Origin: RGIG8745 sp964554265
Lineage (GTDB): Bacteria; Bacteroidota; Bacteroidia; Bacteroidales; Bacteroidaceae
Direction: 5' to 3'
NCBI GenBank assembly: GCA_964554265.1
Contig: CAZKOB010000134.1
Span: forward strand, 1-9,971
DNA: 9,971 nucleotides
Below the pieces are notes generated by a model. That model was not told where the DNA came from, made no database searches, and saw only the letters and a program-made list of their open reading frames with translations. This document shows, in pieces, positions 5,456 to 9,971 of the stretch. The number at the start of each line of letters is the position of its first letter. Positions within the stretch are counted from its first letter, which is position 1. Both the position numbers and the translations under genes were made by a program.

Positions 5456-6193
5456 TTAAAATATCTTTCCCGCAAGACGGAAACTGATTACAGGATATAC
5501 TCTCAAATTGCTGACAACATCCAAGAACTCTCCTTCATCATCCAAATCTGAAGCTTCAAGCTGATTACCATTGCACATAATCTTTGGTTTTCCCCAGAAC
5601 TGCACACCCATATCGAACTGGAAGCTCAAGTTCTTTCTCTTGGCAACAGCACGACCGATACCGATACCGATATATGGTTTGAAACTATTTGTTTTTATCT
5701 GTGCATTTATATTGCCCTCTTCATCCGGCTCTAACATATAATCACCGATAAACAAGTTTCTATAGTTAAGAAGAGCACCGTCTTCTTCATTATAAGCCTC
5801 TATTATTTTACTTCCGCCAAAATAAGCACCGGCTGTAACATGAAAGCTACTGTTTCTTGAAGGATAAAAATCCACAAGCAACTTTCCATTTGTAAATCCT
5901 GTCTTGCCTTCCAAATCTATATAATCCATATAATCATAATAATCCCAAGACCATCCATTAGTTGCTTGGGCGGACACGGGGGTGGAGAATTTTATAGTAG
6001 GCATCACAGTAACACCTGCACGGAGTTGAAGATGACTTCCAACCGTAGTTGCTACATCAAGACCAACACCAGAAGTTTCAGCGGTAATACCAACAGAAAG
6101 ATGATTAAAAACATCATCCGAAAACCAATTCTGTGCATCTGCACTTAATGCTGATGCAATGACAAAAATTGCCGTAAGTAGATTTTTTTTCAT
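5456..6193 (-). CDS. Exported outer-membrane beta-barrel protein, function unknown
   Basis: The 245-residue product has a clear signal peptide (MKKNLLTAIFVIASALSADA, then Q), with cleavage likely after residue 20. The rest alternates short amphipathic strands with acidic, Tyr-rich loops, such as SWDYYDYMDYIDLEG near residue 90 and LEPDEEGNINAQ near 155, and ends in a strand finishing with Phe (ISFRLAGKIF), the usual signal for barrel insertion. Family-like signatures are HLQLRAGVTVMP, LLVDFYPSRNSSFHVTAGAYFGG and FKPYIGIGIGRAVAKRKNLSFQFDMGVQFWG. This is a common small barrel type in Bacteroidales with no assigned function, so no symbol is given. It starts 49 bp after pdxB and ends before a large terminator-like structure, suggesting it is the last gene of the metG-pdxB unit. 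I see no promoter motif of its own. Confidence 0.85.
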   Translation of the reverse strand: MKKNLLTAIFVIASALSADAQNWFSDDVFNHLSVGITAETSGVGLDVATTVGSHLQLRAGVTVMPTIKFSTPVSAQATNGWSWDYYDYMDYIDLEGKTGFTNGKLLVDFYPSRNSSFHVTAGAYFGGSKIIEAYNEEDGALLNYRNLFIGDYMLEPDEEGNINAQIKTNSFKPYIGIGIGRAVAKRKNLSFQFDMGVQFWGKPKIMCNGNQLEASDLDDEGEFLDVVSNLRVYPVISFRLAGKIF

Positions 6194-6242
6194 TTTAAAT
6201 ACCTGTTTTTATTAATTAAAAGAATGCCACCGCTATTTGTCT

Positions 6243-7262
6243 TCAAAATTCGCGGCGCAAAGGATAATTACCCCTAAAATGTTCAAAATCAGACGGAGAA
6301 GCCTTAAGACGTCCACTATCTATACGCGGATCGTAAAGCTGTAGCGCACGTTTGTCCGCATCATCAGACAAAGGAAGCAAAGATGCCGGCAGAGAAGGTG
6401 GTTGAATATCAAAAGCATACGGACATCCCAAGAAGTCACACACCGCCTGCAGCGTCATTCTTGTAGCATTAGCTTTGCCGTCTGCCGAATATCCTGCGAT
6501 GTGAGGAGTTCCTATTACAACCCTTTCAAGAAGTTCAAGATTAATGTCCGGCTCATTTTCCCATGTATCCACCACTGCCCCCTTCACACGTTCTTCGCAA
6601 AGAGCACGCAATAACGCTGTATTATCAACAACTGCCCCTCTGCTTGTATTAATAACAAGAGGGCATTGTACAAGACTGTCAAAGAAATCATCGTCGGCAA
6701 GGTGAAATGTAGGATATTCGCCACCATGCGTCAATGGAGTATGGAAGGTTATCACATCTGCTTTGGCTGCAATCTCTGCAAGAGAAACAAATCGTGTTCC
6801 CTCAAAAGTATCCTTGCGCTCAGCACGCAAAGGATCACAAAGCAGAATGTTCATTCCTGCTGCACGACAATCGGCTGCAACAAGAGACCCGACATGTCCA
6901 ACCCCTACTATTCCGACGGTTACACCCGGATGGAGAAAACCGAGTACAAGAAGAGAGTTATGTATATACTGGCGCACGGAAGTGGCATTGCAACCGGGAC
7001 AATTAACCCAGCGAATACCTGCTTCCCTGCAATATTCAGTATCTATATGGTCGTAGCCTATAGTTGCTGTCACGACAAGGCGCACTCTGGAGCCTTGCAA
7101 CAAATTGCGATCACAATGAGTACGTGTGCGGACAATGAGTATGTCTGCATCATGGACATCTTCCGATGTTATTGCGCTTCCACGCAAATACACCACCTCG
7201 TCAACAAGAGTTTCAAGAGGTCCCTTGATGAAAGGAATCTTGTCATCAACAACTGCTTTCAT
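6243..7262 (-). CDS. pdxB: Erythronate-4-phosphate dehydrogenase
   Basis: A 339-residue D-isomer-specific 2-hydroxyacid dehydrogenase. It oxidises 4-phospho-erythronate to 2-oxo-3-hydroxy-4-phosphobutanoate, the second step of the deoxyxylulose-5-phosphate-dependent route to pyridoxal phosphate, in the cytoplasm. The PdxB-type N-terminus MKAVVDDKIPFIKG is present. The NAD-binding Rossmann motif GIVGVGHVG is at 117-125, followed by an Asp at the end of the second strand (CDP, 142-144). The catalytic triad is visible as Arg208 (INTSRGAV), Glu237 (DTWENEP) and His254 (GTPHIAGYS), the same numbers as in the E. coli enzyme. The C-terminal 60-70 residues, beyond the catalytic domain, correspond to the PdxB dimerisation region; at 339 it is somewhat shorter than the E. 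coli protein. It lies 42 bp after metG and 49 bp before the barrel gene, so co-transcription is likely, with a possible extra promoter just before its ATG. SerC, PdxA and PdxJ would be needed from elsewhere. Confidence 0.93.
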   Translation of the reverse strand: MKAVVDDKIPFIKGPLETLVDEVVYLRGSAITSEDVHDADILIVRTRTHCDRNLLQGSRVRLVVTATIGYDHIDTEYCREAGIRWVNCPGCNATSVRQYIHNSLLVLGFLHPGVTVGIVGVGHVGSLVAADCRAAGMNILLCDPLRAERKDTFEGTRFVSLAEIAAKADVITFHTPLTHGGEYPTFHLADDDFFDSLVQCPLVINTSRGAVVDNTALLRALCEERVKGAVVDTWENEPDINLELLERVVIGTPHIAGYSADGKANATRMTLQAVCDFLGCPYAFDIQPPSLPASLLPLSDDADKRALQLYDPRIDSGRLKASPSDFEHFRGNYPLRREF

Positions 7263-7267
7263 CGGTG

Positions 7268-7275
7268 CAAATATA
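7268..7275 (-). promoter_or_regulatory. Possible -7 element of a pdxB promoter
   Basis: The minus strand reads TATATTTG, an exact TAnnTTTG match, five bases before the pdxB ATG. About 21 bases upstream is only TTTC, a poor fit to the TTTG -33 element. If real, transcription would begin at or beside the ATG and yield a leaderless message. With such short AT-rich sequence a chance match is quite possible. Confidence 0.25.
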
Positions 7276-7304
7276 GAACAAGCACATTTTATGTTTGAAA
7301 AAAA

Positions 7305-9362
7305 CTACATTACCTCACTTCCTGCTTTCACTTCGTGTTCTACGGTAGTAACAGCAACAGAGCCATCCCAATTCTCGGCAGAAAGAATCATTCCTTCACT
7401 TACAAGTCCGTTCTTAAATTCTCTGGGTGCAAGATTGGCAATAAAACAAACTTGCTTTCCCTTCAGCTGTTCCGGCTCATACCATTGCGCTATGCCGCTG
7501 ACAATTGTTCGTTTCTCCAATCCATCATCAATAAGAAACTTAAGCAATTTCTTCATCTTAGGAACACGCTCGCATTCCAGCACGGTTCCCACTCTTATGT
7601 CAAGCTTTTGGAAGTCATCAAACAAGATGTTTTCCTTTATTGGGTTAGCTTTCGCCTCAGCAGCTTCATTCGCTTTCTTTGTCGCAAGCAACTTATCTAC
7701 CTGAGCCTGAATTACATCGTCTTCAATCTTTTCAAAAAGCAAAGCAGGTTTTGCAAGTTGCTTTCCTGCAGGCAGGATTTCTGTAGAACCCAGTTCGTCC
7801 CAGCTGAAACTATCCAGACATATCATCTCCCGCAACCTCTTTGAAGACATCGGAAGGAACGGTTCAAACGCAATGGCAAGATTTGCCGTAAGTTGAAGAG
7901 AAATGTATATAATCGTCTTGACACGCTCCGGATCCGTCTTCACCACCTTCCATGGTTCCTCATCCGCGATATATTTATTACCGATACGCGCAAGGTTCAT
8001 GGCTTCCTTTTGGGCATCACGGAATTTGAAACCGTCAAGCAAACTCTCCACTTTCTGTTTCACATCTTTGAACTCTTCAAACGTCGCACGGTCATTGGCC
8101 GTCAGTTCTCCACATTTCGGCACAATGCCACCATAATACTTCTGTGTAAGCTGCAACGCACGGTTTACAAAATTGCCATACACAGCCACAAGCTCATTAT
8201 TGTTGCGTGCCTGATAATCCTTCCATGTGAAATCATTGTCTTTGGTTTCCGGTGCATTGGCTGTCAATACATATCTGAGCACATCCTGCTTGCCCGGCAT
8301 ATCCACAAGATACTCATTGAGCCACACGGCCCAGTTGCGTGAGGTTGAAATTTTGTCTCCTTCAAGATTAAGGAACTCGTTACTTGGAACATTGTCCGGC
8401 AGAATATATCCGCCGTGAGCCTTGAGCATGGATGGGAAGACAATACAATGGAACACAATATTGTCCTTTCCTATGAAGTGCACAAGACGCGTATCCTCAT
8501 CCTTCCACCACTGTTCCCACGTTCCCTTTTCCGGATGGGCATCACACAACTCCTTTGTATTCGATATATATCCTATCGGAGCATCAAACCATACATACAG
8601 AACCTTTCCTTCTGCACCTTCCACCGGTACAGGTATTCCCCAGTCAAGGTCACGAGTGACTGCACGCGGCTTCAGACCGGCATCCAGCCAGCTCTTACAC
8701 TGTCCATAGACATTAGGACGCCATTCTTTGTGCTCATTAAGAATCCAGTCCTCAAGCCACTGCTGATAAGCATCAAGAGGCAGATACCAATGTTTGGTCT
8801 TACGCTTTACAAGCGAATTTCCGGTAAGCGCATTGACAGGATTGATAAGTTCATCTGGTGAAAGCGCGGAACCACACTTCTCACACTGGTCGCCGTATGC
8901 TCCTTCCGCATGGCAGCGAGGGCATTCGCCTCGTATATTACGGTCTGTCAAGAATTGTCCGGCTCCCTCATCATAATACTGCTCGCTTTCTATCTCTACG
9001 AACTTATTGTTGTCATACAACGTCTTGAAGAAATCGGCAGCAAACTTATGATGGGTATCTGATGTTGTTCTTGAATACACATCAAAGGAAATGCCGAATT
9101 TCTCAAACGAATCCTTTATAATACTATGATAACGATCCACCACATCCTGCGGTGTACATCCTTCTTTCTTTGCACGAATCGTCACCGGCACTCCATGCTC
9201 GTCGCTACCTCCGATGAAAAGTACGTTTTCACCTTTGAGACGCAAATAGCGCACATATATGTCAGCAGGGACATAAACTCCTGCCAAATGTCCGATATGA
9301 ACAGGTCCGTTGGCATATGGCAATGCCGACGTAACCAGTGTACGGTTAAACTTCTTTTCCAT
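7305..9362 (-). CDS. metG: Methionyl-tRNA synthetase
   Basis: A 685-residue class I aminoacyl-tRNA synthetase that charges tRNA-Met with methionine using ATP, essential for initiation and elongation. The signature HIGH is at 22-25 within PYANGPVHIGHLAG. The connective-peptide zinc knuckle has Cys147, Cys150, Cys160 and Cys163 (CPRC and CEKC), the four-cysteine form. The second ATP signature is KISTS at 337-341 (usual form KMSKS), a normal variant here. The anticodon-binding helical domain follows (about 390-545), then a linker, then a C-terminal EMAP/Trbp111-type tRNA-binding domain (about 582-685), starting DFQKLDIRVGTVLECERVPK, which in other bacteria drives dimerisation. Length is normal for the two-domain bacterial form. 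ATG 9362 gives a typical N-terminus and lies shortly after a Bacteroidetes-type promoter. It appears to be the first gene of the metG-pdxB-barrel unit. Confidence 0.98.
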   Translation of the reverse strand: MEKKFNRTLVTSALPYANGPVHIGHLAGVYVPADIYVRYLRLKGENVLFIGGSDEHGVPVTIRAKKEGCTPQDVVDRYHSIIKDSFEKFGISFDVYSRTTSDTHHKFAADFFKTLYDNNKFVEIESEQYYDEGAGQFLTDRNIRGECPRCHAEGAYGDQCEKCGSALSPDELINPVNALTGNSLVKRKTKHWYLPLDAYQQWLEDWILNEHKEWRPNVYGQCKSWLDAGLKPRAVTRDLDWGIPVPVEGAEGKVLYVWFDAPIGYISNTKELCDAHPEKGTWEQWWKDEDTRLVHFIGKDNIVFHCIVFPSMLKAHGGYILPDNVPSNEFLNLEGDKISTSRNWAVWLNEYLVDMPGKQDVLRYVLTANAPETKDNDFTWKDYQARNNNELVAVYGNFVNRALQLTQKYYGGIVPKCGELTANDRATFEEFKDVKQKVESLLDGFKFRDAQKEAMNLARIGNKYIADEEPWKVVKTDPERVKTIIYISLQLTANLAIAFEPFLPMSSKRLREMICLDSFSWDELGSTEILPAGKQLAKPALLFEKIEDDVIQAQVDKLLATKKANEAAEAKANPIKENILFDDFQKLDIRVGTVLECERVPKMKKLLKFLIDDGLEKRTIVSGIAQWYEPEQLKGKQVCFIANLAPREFKNGLVSEGMILSAENWDGSVAVTTVEHEVKAGSEVM

Positions 9363-9684
9363 TTTTTACTTTTTATTCTTTGCCACAAAGATACGGCTTT
9401 AAATTCAAAGAGAAAAGAGTTGCAGTCGTTTATTCAAGCCAGACAATCCATTGGCACCGATTGCAAATCCTAAAGGCAACATCCGGAGCAAACACGTAAT
9501 CAATGGTCCTCAGCAATAGAGGTGTTCACAGAAAGGCACTGCCCAGACTCTCATGACTTCATTAAAAAAGTATGTCAGGTTTTATAAGCATGAAATATCA
9601 ATAGATTATAATTCTACTATTCGTGGTTTCAGGTGACACACGAAAATCGCTTCAAAAGTTAAGCCTGTTGTTTTTTGCTGATGT
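9363..9684. other. Upstream region of metG without a gene
   Basis: The first 55 bp hold the metG promoter described separately. The rest has no convincing gene on either strand. A plus-strand frame of 27 codons (ATG 9553, stop 9636) has no recognisable character. I see no tRNA cloverleaf and no T-box-like leader: the distance from the predicted transcription start to metG is only about 20 bases. Confidence 0.5.
9386..9416 (-). promoter_or_regulatory. metG promoter, Bacteroidetes type
   Basis: The minus strand has TATCTTTG (9393-9386), an exact match to the TAnnTTTG -7 element used by the Bacteroidetes primary sigma factor. Nineteen bases upstream is TTTT (9416-9413), three of four matches to the TTTG -33 element. 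Transcription would start near 9380 and give a leader of roughly 20 bases before the metG ATG. Confidence 0.65.
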
Positions 9685-9820
9685 ATTCACAGATTCTGCT
9701 TGTGATTTTAAGCAGATGTATTCACAGACTCCTACAGCTTGTGATTCGTGTTTTTGTTGGTGGATTCACAGACTCCTATCGCAATTTTAATGATTCAGAG
9801 TAGATGTATTCACAGACTCC
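9680..9820 (+). repeat. Degenerate tandem repeats of a TTCACAGACTCCT motif
   Basis: ATTCACAG occurs four times, at 9685, 9720, 9764 and 9808, spaced 35, 44 and 44 bases. Three of the four continue ACTCCT and three are preceded by GATGT. Words such as GCTTGTGATT recur between them. The last copy is the outer end of palindromic element copy 2, and the same motif ends both arms of copy 1. The units are too diverged and few for a CRISPR array; they look like repeated partial copies of the element's end. Confidence 0.65.
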
Positions 9821-9971
9821 TCCGTCGCTACGCGCCACCTCCCCTAACTTAGGGGAGGAGCCAGGTTACCTGTTCAGTGTTAATGCTATTATATTAATAA
9901 TCATAATATTATCTTGCTATTGGCTTTTCAACGAGCAAGGTAACTAAGCTCCTCCCCTAAGTTAGGGGCAA
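9809..9971. repeat. Palindromic dispersed element, copy 2 (cut by window end)
   Basis: The left arm from 9809 matches copy 1 (4931-4980) with one substitution (A for T at 9830). The core then diverges, and 9917-9968 is identical to 5039-5090 over 52 bases. The sequence departs from copy 1 at 9969 (CAA where copy 1 has AGG), so the outer right arm is either missing or different. The inner stem is longer than in copy 1 because GAGCCAGGTTACCT pairs partly with the complement of AGGTAACTAAGCTC. Confidence 0.8.

Noticed and set aside
9363..9560. T-box or other riboswitch leader for metG
   Set aside because: The predicted promoter leaves only about 20 bases of leader, too short for a riboswitch, and no specifier-loop or antiterminator pattern is visible.
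9680..9820. CRISPR-like array
   Set aside because: Repeats are short, degenerate and unevenly spaced, the spacers share words with each other, and no cas gene is present.

Overview
The window reads as chromosomal DNA of a Bacteroidales bacterium (Bacteroides/Prevotella type). The evidence is AT-rich spacers with almost no Shine-Dalgarno signals, a metG promoter with the Bacteroidetes -7 element TAnnTTTG, a PorT-family barrel protein (a family confined to Bacteroidota), and proteins that look Bacteroidales throughout. All protein genes I can support lie on the minus strand, so gene order is read from high to low coordinates.

Right half, 5300-9416: a probable transcription unit metG (methionyl-tRNA synthetase), then pdxB (erythronate-4-phosphate dehydrogenase, pyridoxal phosphate synthesis), then a secreted 245-residue outer-membrane barrel protein. 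Gaps are 42 and 49 bp. A promoter-like site lies before metG and a large terminator-like stem-loop lies after the barrel gene.

Middle, 3886-5455: about 1.5 kb without a convincing gene. It is full of structure: a segment bounded by inverted AGAGGCTGTC ends, two copies of a 66-bp unit, four consecutive stem-loops, and a 59-bp-arm palindromic element. A partial second copy of that element lies at the right edge (9809-9971), next to degenerate tandem TTCACAGACTCC repeats.

Left half: katA (monofunctional haem catalase, complete active site) is followed by a sigma-54-like promoter, two tiny ORFs (24 and 30 aa, the second a single membrane span) and a clean rho-independent terminator. Then comes porT, a type IX secretion-associated barrel protein. 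Beyond porT are two decaying genes: the 3' part of a PLP-dependent alpha-oxoamine synthase-like aminotransferase broken by two frameshifts, and a TetR-type regulator with a frameshift and an internal deletion. The first 300 bp hold no gene I can support.

The protein genes are mostly ordinary housekeeping and envelope genes. The parts worth a second look are the pseudogene pair, the small-ORF unit with its sigma-54-like site, and the dispersed palindromic elements. I see no CRISPR array, tRNA, rRNA or intact transposase, and no convincing new multi-gene system.
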